Below, in pieces: positions 11,469 to 21,819 of a stretch of 64,000 bases of DNA. The DNA is from Zopfochytrium polystomum. Taxonomy: Eukaryota; Chytridiomycota; Chytridiomycetes; Chytridiales; Chytridiaceae. The stretch covers positions 1 to 64,000 of the forward strand of contig JAIVFJ010000239.1 of NCBI GenBank assembly GCA_025765615.1, in the 5' to 3' direction. The stretch's first letter is position 1, and each line of letters begins with the position of its first letter. The notes beneath the pieces were generated by a model that was not told where the DNA came from, ran no database searches, and saw only the letters and a program-made list of their open reading frames with translations. The position numbers and the translations under genes were made by a program.

Positions 11469-13120
11469 GGGGTTGCTGGTGATGCGGGGCGAGCGAGGTT
11501 GGTGGTGGTGTGGTGGTGGTGGTGGTCGAGGGGGCGGTTGTGGCGGTGGTGGTTGGGTGGCGCCAGGTGGTCATCGCCGTTGTCGGGAGCGGGAGGGTCC
11601 GCGAAGGGATCCTCCTCCGGCGAGGCGGCGGCGGCGGACAAAGAGGAGTTTGGCGGCTGCAGCGACGGAGGCAAGCGCGGCGGGGTCGACGGCAGTCGCT
11701 GGAAAAAGAGTACCGAGGGCATTGAGGGCGCTGGCTGCTGCTGGCTGCTGCTGGCTGGCGAGGCGGAGGGAGCAACACTCGTCGAAGGAAAAAAGAAGAA
11801 AAACAAAGGGAACAAGACCAGCCTGGGCAGCCGCGAGACACAAAACAGTGGGTTCAGCGCCAATGCACAATTAGACGACTATTATTATTCAGTGAGGGAG
11901 CAGCGAGGTGCCAGTGCGCAAGAAAAAAAGAAAGCGATGGCCCGCTCTGCTGCCGCCTAAAGACGGCAGCGATGACGGCGGGAAGGCGGGGGAGAAAAAA
12001 TGGCACCATGCCAATTTATCGCCACATCCTACTTCTCGTCAAAGGGGATTCGCTGTTCAATGGCGAGAGCAACATCGCCAGGTTTTACGTGGCTTGTAAA
12101 TCTTCAATGCGTGCTAATGGCTCCTTTGGGCTCAGAGCCAGAAACCATGGGCAGCAGAGCGTTCTGTCGGTGGGGACTTGGGCCTGGAGTATGGGGCCGC
12201 AATTGAAGATCTTGATGGGCAGGCGTCACACAGCAATTTCAACAGGTGGTAATGGCTGCCGTGGCAGTAGCCAGAAGCCGTGGACAGCAGTGGGGGGAAG
12301 GGGCTTGATCTTGAAGTATGGGTTCTGGAGTATCAGCTCACGTTCACTTTGCTGGTACTATGTGGGTTTTGGTCTACCTGCACTAATGTGGGTACTAATT
12401 TAGAGAGCGTTTTGAAGGGAAACGCACAGTTTAAAGGCGGGAATAACGTGTTCGCTAGTCAATGTTCTCTTATTCAATCTTTACTTCTCGAGGTCTCCAA
12501 ATATGCAATATTCATTTGCCTGGTTCCCCACCGTCGCCGTCGCCGCTGCTGGCCCCACGGCTGTACGTGTGCGCCGCCGCCGCCGCTCGCCCAGCGGTTT
12601 CACCCTCTTACACTTGCAAATGGAACAGTGGCGAAAGAGCCCTCCTCCGCACCCCCACGTCTCGGCGAGCTGGAGCACAGTGTCGGGCCAATTCAATTCA
12701 GGCAACGCTCCGCCCCACTCTTCCAATCCTCACAGAATTGGAACGACTTCACGTGGCACATCAGGGGATGTGTTTCGAAGCGGGTCATTCCGGGTGCCGT
12801 TTGCATTGGTCCTCATCCGTCGACCGGTTGTGTGCGCGTGGACCGTGATGCCGCCAGCGCGTCCCGACAAGTGCAATTTTACTTCCATCCTCCCCCTCCC
12901 TGATCAAAAAGCTGCCTCACAGCTGCCAACCGAGTTCCGTTTTTGGTCGTGTGAGTGATTGTTTATCGCCTCGCACCGCCGATCGCGCGCCGCAGGCGGT
13001 CAAGGCCGCCCGGTATTTGATATGAATACATGACACTGACTGACTAACACCGGCTGGGACCGCGTCGGCGGGTTGGGGGCACGAGCCCCTGCCACATGAC
13101 CAGATCCGACGGGAAAAATC

Positions 13121-13218
13121 GGAGACAGAGACAGAGACAGAGACAGAGACAAAGCGAGACGGTGACGGAGACGGATGAGAGAGAAGAGGAGAGGAGAGAG
13201 AGAGAGAGAGAGAGGATG
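13121..13218. repeat. GACA/GA microsatellite upstream of ACS
   Basis: Runs of AGACAG then GA units ending about 90 bases before the ACS start codon. It is comparable to the tracts upstream of the GH3, ALDH and UGP1 genes. Confidence 0.9.
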
Positions 13219-13240
13219 GGGAGACAGACAGACAGGGCCC

Positions 13241-13251
13241 GCATATTTAAA
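13241..13251 (+). promoter_or_regulatory. TATA-like box of the ACS gene
   Basis: The string GCATATTTAAA lies about 60 bases upstream of the start codon, between the GA tract and the ATG. A role as TATA element is inferred from position and composition only. Confidence 0.4.
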
Positions 13252-13309
13252 CGTGCGCAAGAAGCACACCACTCAATCCACGGTTTCCCACTCTCACACA
13301 CACAGAGAC

Positions 13310-15722
13310 ATGGCCGACTTGGACGCCTCCGTCGAGGCCAACATGCCCGCCACACCGCCCCCCGCGCGCCTCCTCGATCTAGCAACGACCCCACACTTGC
13401 CGCACTTTGCGTCGCTCGACGCGTACAAGGAACTGCACGCCCACTCCATCGCCGACCCCGACGCTTTCTGGGGAAAGGTGAGGGAGGGCCGCGTGCTGCT
13501 ATCCACTTCCATCAAAAAAATATAAAAAGTCTCATCGCTCCTCTTCATTCCATATCAGATGGCTCGCGAGAACCTTGATTGGATAGTCCCTTTCAACGAC
13601 GCCTGTGTTTCGAGCGGGTACGCTTGTTTGTAATTAGACGCTGCCACGTACTCAGCTTCTCTCATTGGCTGCAGGGATTTCCAGCACGGCGATATCACCT
13701 GGTTCCGCGATGGCCGCCTGAACGTATCCTACAACTGCGTCGACCGCCACGCCGCAAAAACCCCGAACAAGCCCGCCATCATTTGGGAACCCGATGAGCC
13801 TTCTCAGGCGGCCCACACCCACGCCATCACCTACGCCGAGCTTCTTCGTGACGTGTGCCGACTTGCAAATGTCCTGCGCGCCGCTGGCGTCCGCAAGGGA
13901 GATGCGGTTGCCATTTACATGCCCATGGTGCCCGAGGCCGTTGTCTCAATGCTTGCGTGCGCTCGCCTTGGCGCTGTGCACAGCGTCGTCTTTGCCGGGT
14001 TTTCTGCAGATGCTCTGCGCGACCGCGTTGTGGATGCGGACTGCAAGGTCGTCATCACTGCTGACCAGGGCAAGCGTGGTGGCAAAGTAGTTCACCTCAA
14101 GAAGATTTGCGACGAAGCACTCGCGAAGTGTGCCATCTGTTCATGTAATGTCCAGTCATTGTTGGCCTTTCATTCGCGTGTCTGACGCTGTCTCTTCTCC
14201 ACTCCAAAAATGGTTTTTCCGAACAAACAGAAAGTGATCGTCTTCCAGCGCACAGGCGACTCTGCGGTCCCGTTCTCGCCGCCGCGTGATGTCTGGTGGC
14301 ACGAGGAGATGGCCAAGCACCGACCGTATTGTCCACCAGAGCCGGTTAGCGCAGAGGACCCTCTCTTTATGCTTTACACTTCCGGAAGGTGGGTGTTGAA
14401 TTCTTCATTGCACAACTCAGGCTTTTTCCTGATAATTCTTGTTGGCTGTAGTACGGGCAAACCAAAGGGCGTTGTTCACACTTCCGCTGGCTATCTTTTA
14501 GGGGTACTTTTGACGACCAAGTACATTTTCGATCTTCATGAGGGAGATGTGCACGGCTGTATGGCAGACGTTGGATGGATTACCGGCCACTCGTACATCG
14601 TTTACGGACCTCTTTCGAACGGCGTTACAACTGTCGTTTTTGAATCAGTTCCAACGTACCCGACACCGTCCCGCTACTGGCAAACTGTTGAGAAGCACAA
14701 AATCACCCAGCTTTACACTGCGCCGACTGCCATTCGCGCTCTTCGCCGACTTGGAGACGACCATGTCACGCCTTACTCGATGCCGACTCTGCGTGTTCTG
14801 GGCTCCGTCGGCGAGCCCATCAACCCCGAAGCCTGGCACTGGTACTCCAGCGTGGTTGGCCGCAACCAATGCGCCGTGGTCGACACCTACTGGCAAAACC
14901 GAGACGGGCAGCATTGTCGTCACGCCGCTTCCCGGTGCCATACCAACAAAGCCTGGCGCAGCTACTCTGCCGTTCTTCGGTATTGATCTGGCGGTGCTAG
15001 ACCCCGTGACTGGAAAGGAGCTGACCGGCAACAATGTTGCCGGGGTGCTGGCAATCCGGAAACCTTTCCCGTCCATTGCGCGGACGGTGCACGGCGACCA
15101 CGCGCGTTACCTTGACACATACATGAGGCCGTACCAAGGTTACTACTTCACTGGCGATGGTGTCGCGCGTGACGGAGACGGATATTACTGGATTCGTGGA
15201 CGCGTTGATGGTGCGTACGGTTTTCTTGATTCTATTGGATCGTGGACATAACAGCTGAACCAATATTTTGCATATTTATGAAAAGATGTTATCAACGTGG
15301 CCGGTCACCGAATGTCTACAGCCGAGATCGAGTCTGCACTAATCATGCACCCAGCCTGTGCAGAATCGGCGGTGATTGGTATTCCGGACGACGTCACAGG
15401 CCAGGCGGTGGTGTGCTTCTGCACATTAAAGTCGCACCACGCCGACACGTCCGCCGTGGCGACAGCACTGCGTCAGCAGGTCCGCAACCACATTGGCCCG
15501 TTTGCGACGCCGAAAGCGGTCGTTGTCACCGTGGACCTCCCCAAGACGCGGTCAGGGAAGATTATGCGCCGCGTGCTGCGCAAGGTTGCGGCCGGCGACG
15601 TTGGGCTGGAGGACGTGAAGGACGAAGAGTCTATCCGCGCGAAGCTCGGCGATCTGAGCACGCTGGCGGATCCGTCTGTGATTTCGGAGCTTGTCCAAAG
15701 GGTGAAGGAGGCAGGGTTGTAA
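13310..15722 (+). CDS. ACS1: Acetyl-CoA synthetase
   Basis: This AMP-forming ligase makes acetyl-CoA from acetate, ATP and CoA. It opens with [12 protein letters not shown] at 13310. Introns lie at 13478-13558, 13618-13674, 14389-14451 and 15211-15285, plus one near 14145-14230 whose exact borders I could not bring into phase. Visible family blocks are [20 protein letters not shown], the adenylation P-loop YTSGSTGKPKG across the third intron, [33 protein letters not shown] and, near the end, the catalytic-lysine block [10 protein letters not shown]. Length is about 660 residues, normal for the family. One base is extra in an A-run at 14893-14896: removing one A turns YWQNRDGQ into the expected YWQTETGS, with conserved sequence on both sides. 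The gene is otherwise intact, so this looks like a sequencing indel. Cytosolic or peroxisomal location is not evident. Confidence 0.95.
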
Positions 15723-16872
15723 AGCGCCAACACGTGGTGGGGAGACTCCATTGTAACCATCATTTCCAACTACTGTGTTTTTTTTGTTTTTGTTTTTTTT
15801 AGGTTTCCTCTCGAATGTGAATGGATCATGGATCATGATGTTATTCTGCCCGACCTTGCGAGTTAACCGATTTACCTTCGTCCCCCATCATGCGAATGTT
15901 CCCCATCGCATGACATCGCATGAAGTCCAAAGTGCGTCGTCAAATACACGCGCGATTCGAAGGCCTGCAGTCTAATGACTTGCAGACAAGGAGAGAGTCA
16001 AAAGGAATCTACTGTTGGAAAGTGCTACATCACCAAGGGGGGTAGTCCCCAACACGTGCGAACACGTGTTCTCTGGCGCAAAAACCTCTGAAGACTTCAT
16101 CCCCCCTTAACCCTTATCTCACCGAGAATATTGTAAACGACCCAATTCAGGCAAAGATTCGCCCACACTTCTCCCTCCCCACCTTCCCCTCAGTGTTTGC
16201 AACGGCGTTACGTTTTTCCGCATTCCAGGTACAGGTTCGAAGAGCGGTGTCTCTCCGGCGGCCAGTACGCCTTTGAGTCGTTGGGTGCTTGAGAACACTG
16301 GACCGAAGAACGCAAGTCAGAATCAGCTGTGGGGGGCGGGGGAGCTTCCGGTGAGGGTTTTGGTCATTCATCAAATTCACGCTGTCGACGGTGGCTTCCA
16401 GCCGCGAATTGGCCGTCACGCGCTGCTCACGTAAGGAGGAGGGTCCCTACGCGGGCCTCCTCCTTTAACTTTCCGTCGCCTATACTCTCTCTCTACTACT
16501 TCGTTTCTTTCTTTCTCCCTCTCTCTCCTCTCTCTCTCTCTCGCTCTCTCTTTTTTATCGGGGGCATCGGATCGTCGTTGTCTTTATTTCAACTCCACTC
16601 GATGGGCATCTGATCATCAGGAGTTTGCGCCACACACACCCTTGGTTTCCGCCCATCTGCGCCTAGAGTTGAAGTGTGTTTTTCATCCTCAAGGTCACGC
16701 GTTGGGTTCGTAAAAAAAGCTTGGAGTGGAAGTGCGTTTAGTTGGACGAAGACCACGGCCCGTGGGAAATAACTCCGCTCGCTTTCTTGTCTCTCCTTCC
16801 TTGGCTGGTGGTGGGTTGTTGGCGCTGTCTTTACCACGTCTTGTGATGCTTTCGTGGTTTTTTTCCCACGCA

Positions 16873-16876
<4 letters not shown>

Positions 16877-16962
<86 letters not shown>
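16877..16962. repeat. (TC)n microsatellite
   Basis: Thirty-seven uninterrupted TC units, a single TG interruption, then a few more TC. It is the longest dinucleotide run in the window. Confidence 0.97.
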
Positions 16963-17919
16963 ACTCCTTCTCATACATTTTCCGCTTGCCGATTGCCGCT
17001 TCCACGGTTGTGCCCCTCTCGATTCGTGGGCAAGACACGCACACGCACGTGACTGTCTTTAGGACAATATGGAGATCCGTTCCGTGTCAGCCATAATATT
17101 TTGTTCGTTTCTGCATTATTTCCCACTCATTCCCTCCAAACCCATGTGTCGTGGAGGGGCTTAACTTTTTCTTGCTTTTTTTTTTTGTTCAGGTGCTTGC
17201 TGGGTAATCACTTGAAGGAGGGAACAGGATGATGATGCCCTTTGATGATTTGTTCTTTCTGCTTTTTGCTGCGCATGGACGTAGACCAATCAACTCGCGC
17301 CTCTCTCTCTGCTGCCTGCCTGCCAGCTGCCGTAAAAGAAGTCGCGCGGCGTCACCTGCCTGGGAAGACAGGCACACCCTCCCTCGTTCTTTCTCGCGAA
17401 AAGCCAGCCAGCCCCAGCCAGGATGTGGCGCGCCGTGGGTGCGCCACCAACCAAACGACGCAAAACTGACTGATTTGCGCGCCCTCGGTCTCTGTCCTTC
17501 CATCCACCCATTTACTCCGATGGCCCACCGATGCCTGGTGTGGTGGGATTGCCTTTTTCGGCGAAACAGCTGTGAAAAATTGTGTGCGTATTCATTTAGC
17601 ATGCACTTAATTGTGCGCACCCATCTGCAACGCGTGACCTCCTCTGTCTGCCCTTGTTGTTGCGCGCCTCCCCCCCACGCATTGGACGCGCCTTGACAAA
17701 ACGCATAAAATTATTGGTTAGGACGGACAACGACAACAAAAGAAAAACAGAGGGGAAAAAAAAAAGCCCGCACAACAATAAGTGCGTCCCTTCGTTGGGT
17801 ATTTCCGCTCTGTTTTGTGCACGCCGACCGCCTCCGGGAAACAGGCTGCAGCAATGGGAGACTGACACAAACAAATGAGCGTTTACAGACTTGCAGGGAA
17901 CGGCCATGGAGGACCGGAC

Positions 17920-18006
17920 AGAGACAGAGACAGAGGAGAGCTCGTGTGAGACAGAGACAGACAGGAAGCGAGAGAGAGACAGAGAGACAGAGAGACAGGG
18001 AGAAGA
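17920..18006. repeat. GACA/GA microsatellite upstream of GH3
   Basis: Imperfect GACAGA and GA units ending about 225 bases before the beta-glucosidase start codon. Confidence 0.85.
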
Positions 18007-18170
18007 GGGAAGAGACGGGAACAAACAACGCCTCTTTGCTCATTGTACAGCAACATGACTGCAGCCGCAGCCCCCCAAAACAGAACCAAAACCGTATAAA
18101 TGCACACGCCCGGTGCGTCGGCAAACATTCGCTTGCAGTCACACACTCATTCCCCTCCCTCCCGTCTGTG

Positions 18171-18177
18171 TATAAAA
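18171..18177 (+). promoter_or_regulatory. TATA box of the GH3 gene
   Basis: A clean TATAAAA 62 bases upstream of the ATG at 18233. The core-promoter role is inferred from sequence and spacing. Confidence 0.55.
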
Positions 18178-18232
18178 ACCTAGTATATACTCTCATTGCT
18201 GTACTGTACATTGGCGCCACCTAAACGAAAAG

Positions 18233-20762
18233 ATGTTTGGACCGAAAATCCTCGTCGCGCTCGCCGTCTTGGCAACTGCCGCATCCGCTTCCCCCACCGT
18301 AGGGGACTACAGTAAGTCGTCACCACTTGCCGAGTGCCGACTATTCCGTCCTCGTCCCCTGACTCTGTTCACCCTCCCCTCTAATTATTATAGACAAATA
18401 CCGCACCTGGAGTGATGCCATCAAGAGGGCCAAACAGGACGTTGCTAAGCTCACCCTTCGCGAGAAGGTCGTCCTCACCACCGGCCTTGGCTGGGGCTGG
18501 GCCGGCTACCACGGTAATCCGGAATTCAGCACCAGCAACCTTGCCGCCGGCCAGTTCCTCCTGTCCCCCGGTTGGACTGGCGAGCAGGCCGTCTGCGTCG
18601 GCAACCTCGGCAAGGTCGACTCGATCGGCTTCCCCGGCATTTGTCTGCAGGACTCTCCCACCGGTGTCCGCTTCGGCACCAAGTCCTCCGCCTTCTCGTC
18701 TGCCCTGAACGTTGCCGCGACCTTCGACCGCGACCTGATGCGTCGCCGCGGCGAGGCTATGGGCGAGGAGTTCCGCGGCAAGGGTATCCAGGTGTCGCTC
18801 CAGCCCTGCGTCAACTTCATGCGCACTCCCAACGGCGGACGTGGCTGGGAAGGCTTCGGTGCTGACCCGTACCTCCAGTCCGAGAACGTCGTCCGCAACG
18901 TTCACGGTGTCCAGTCCAAGGGCGTGCAGACCACCGTCAAGCACTACATCCTCAACGACGACGAGTACTATCGCAAGTCCAGGTCCATCAACATCGACAT
19001 GAAGACCTTCCACGAGACCTACCTTCGCCCCTTCAAGGCCGCTGTGGATGCCGACACGACTGCCATCATGGCGTCTTACAACCGCATCAACGGCGTCTTC
19101 TCTGAGCAGAACCCGGACACTTTCAGCATCCTGAAGGACGAGCTCGGCTTCAAGGGATACGTCATGACCGACTGGTGGGGTGGCCACAGCACCAAGGAGG
19201 CTGCTCTTGCCGGCCTGGATATGCAAATGGCTGGTGGTGACAACATTAACGACAACCTGAACAGCCGCTACGGTGACGCGCTCATCGCCGCCGTGAACAG
19301 CGGCGACGTCCCCATTTCGCGTGTCGACGATATGGTCGTGCGTATCCTGTCGTCCTACTACAAGCTCGGCCAGGACGACGGCTTCCCCAAGACCAACATG
19401 AACGTCTGGAACCACACCCTTGACGGCATGGTTGATGTCCAGGGCGACCACAAGAAGGTCATTCGTGACGTTGGCGCTGCCTCCGCCATTCTGCTGAAAA
19501 ACGCCGATGGCGTCCTCCCCGTCACCAGCAAGAAGTACAAGACGATCGCTCTGATCGGATTCGGCGCTGGCCCGGAGGAGAAGGACGTCCAAAAGTTCCT
19601 GGACAACTTCAACTTTGGTAGCGGCTGGGGTTACATTGACCTGTACGACAACTCGGGCGACGGCAACCACGGTGACCACGGTTCGCTGTTCACCAAGGAC
19701 GGCATTTACGGGAACATTGCCCAAGGCTGGGGCTCTGGCACGACCTACTTCCCCTACCTTGTGACCCCGCTCAAGGCGTTCTCCGACAAGGCCGGCAACA
19801 AGTTCGTCATCAAGAAGAGCTTGAGCAACTACGACCTTGCCAGCGCCAAGAAGGTTGCCGCCGAATCCGACATTGCCTTTGTCTTCGGCAGTGCCTCGTC
19901 CGGCGAGCAGTACATCAACTACGAGTCCTCTGGCGGTGACGGCTGCACTACCAACGAGTACGAGCAGACCCACAGCAACCCGGGTGACCGCCGCAACCTC
20001 ACCCTGTGGTGGAACGGTGACGACCTCGTCAACGCCGTCGCGGACAGCAACAAGAACACCGTCGTTGTCCTGAACGGCCCCGGTGCTTTCCTGATGCCAT
20101 GGGTCGACAAGGTCAAGGCTATCATCCACCACCACTTCCCCGGTCAGGAATCCGGAAATGGTCTTGCCGACGTTGTCTTTGGTGATGTCAACCCCTCCGG
20201 CCGTCTGCCCTACACCATCGCCAAGAAGCTTGAGGACTACCCCGCCCTGACCACCGTCCCCACCGACCCGTACTGCTCTGACAAGCAGACCGAATGGAAG
20301 GACCAGGTCCCCTACAAGAACACCGACTACTCCGAGGGCAACTACATCGACTACCGCTACTACGACAAGTCCGGTGTCGAGCCCCTCTTCCCCTTCGGCC
20401 ACGGTCTCTCGTACACCACTTTCGCGTACTCGAACCTCGGCTCCAAGGTGGTCAGCTCCGACCTGTCCAACCCCAAAGTCACGGTCACCGTCGACGTCAA
20501 GAACACTGGCGACATCGCCGGCTGGGAAGTCGCTCAGCTCTACCTCGGCTTCCCCAGCGTCGCCGGCCAGCCTATCAAGCAGCTCCGTGGCTTCGACCGC
20601 TCCCGCATCTCGTCGGGCAACACCAAGACCTTCTCGTTCGACCTTGAGTTCGACGAGCTGTCGTACTGGGACGGCAAGTACAAGGTCGCCTCGGGCACCT
20701 ACAAGGTGTACGTCGGCGCCAGCAGCAAGGACATCCGCCAGACGGGAACTTTCACCCTCTAA
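18233..20762 (+). CDS. Secreted GH3 beta-glucosidase
   Basis: Family 3 glycoside hydrolases release glucose from the non-reducing end of beta-glucosides such as cellobiose. Two exons (18233-18311 and 18394-20762) encode about 815 residues. A signal peptide, MFGPKILVALAVLATAASA, leads. The GH3 N-terminal barrel shows FPGICLQDSPTGVRF, KHYILNDDEY, ASYNRINGV and the nucleophile region GYVMTDWWGG, where the aspartate before WW is the expected nucleophile. The alpha/beta sandwich follows (SAILLKNADGVLPV), then GNGLADVVFGDVNPSGRLPYT and a C-terminal fibronectin-III-like domain beginning near FPFGHGLSYTTF. The reading frame is unbroken and the codon use is biased toward C-ending codons, suggesting high expression. 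The protein is likely extracellular and used for plant-polysaccharide breakdown. Substrate preference within the family cannot be read from the sequence. Confidence 0.96.
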
Positions 20763-21819
20763 ACGATTGCTAAGCCCATTTCACTCCCTCCCTCTACTGT
20801 TATATTCTCTAACTTTGTCTTTGTGAAATGAACCCCTTGTTATTCTTCTTGCCTCTTATTAGTTCTATTCTCCCATTACACCTCATTAGAACTCACCACT
20901 TCACCCTCCACCCTGCCACTGCCAGAAATCTGTTTGTGTATATGAAACGAAAAACTACGCGGAAATAGCCCGCCGTGTTAAAACTTCAAACCCCTTCCCT
21001 TACCTCCACTCACTTGAACCAAACTTGTACTAAATCTCTGTCGCGCTTTGACCCTGTTTTGCGAAAGCAAAAAGAATACAAACAACACGAACTTGAGCCC
21101 GAAACCTGAATATTTCTATACGTCTGTTCAACCTAGCCAGTCATCCTCTCAACAAACGTTCCCCCGGGGAGAAGGGAAACGGCTTCCTCATTGGAGCAGT
21201 TTCTGCAGCCGGCATACCCCCCTCGCTGATTTTCTGCAGTAAGTCTTCCCTCGAGACTTCCACACAGCAAAAACACACACCCCGAAGAACAAGGCGGAGA
21301 GGAGCACTGGAAAAGAATAGCAGGGCTGGGAGACGCGTTGTCCACTTTCTGTGATGGCACATTTTATGCGAGAGAGAGCGTGCTTCCATGAGACCCGTCC
21401 TTTCTTGATCCCGAAGGTTGAACAGAGCGGTGATAATGAGCTGCTCTCCTTTTCGCCTTATTTATCTTAGAACTTAATATCATATCTTCTTAACCTCTCT
21501 CTGGTCAGCCAACTAGCCTAACTGGATGCCCTGTCTCAGACTCTTTGGAAGGATTGCACTGAAGAGCTCAGAATTTGGTATACACATAGACAGAAAAAAA
21601 ATTTCCCTGCCAAAAACTTTTAAAAAAAAAATTGACGCCTTTAATTATAGATTTTTTTTTTTTCTCCTTTGGAAACAGAAAGAGAGTGGTATTTTGGACT
21701 AGAATGGCCTAGAGACTGGAGATCCTTCTTTAGTATTTTTTGCAGTTTTGTGATTGCATAAGGGTTGACTTGTCAGGATTCAATTTGTATATTTTTCATG
21801 TCCCACACCACAGGTTCCA
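20763..21819. other. Intergenic, no gene seen
   Basis: The 3' region of the GH3 gene and the upstream region of the Crinkler/RHS-like gene. The right half is AT-rich with A- and T-runs (21593-21662). I see no frame with coding character. Confidence 0.6.

Larger units (their letters stand above)
11469..13309. other. Intergenic with a weak internal repeat
   Basis: This separates the divergent transporter and acetyl-CoA synthetase genes. The left end, to about 11860, may include untranslated or N-terminal sequence of the transporter. An imperfect repeat of about 45 bases occurs at 12113-12157 and 12248-12290. No frame looks coding. The right end holds a GACA/GA tract and an AT-rich box before the ACS start. 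Confidence 0.5.
15723..18232. other. Long intergenic region, no gene seen
   Basis: About 2.5 kb without a gene-like frame. It is rich in simple sequence: CT-rich stretches at 16480-16552, a long pure TC tract at 16877-16962, and GACA/GA units at 17920-18005 before the GH3 gene. It probably includes the ACS 3' region and the promoter of the beta-glucosidase. Confidence 0.6.

Noticed and set aside
10858..11960. Long GC-rich frames on both strands at 10.9-12.0 kb as separate genes
   Set aside because: They are Pro/Arg/Gly-rich shadows around the first exon of the SLC41-like transporter and carry no domain.
16877..16962. Poly-SL or poly-RE peptides encoded by the TC/GA tract
   Set aside because: These are simple-repeat translations with no gene context.
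18381..20402. 673-codon minus-strand frame antisense to the GH3 gene
   Set aside because: It is valine/glycine/aspartate-rich, as expected for the complement of C-ending codons. It has no domain, and the plus strand is an unmistakable beta-glucosidase.
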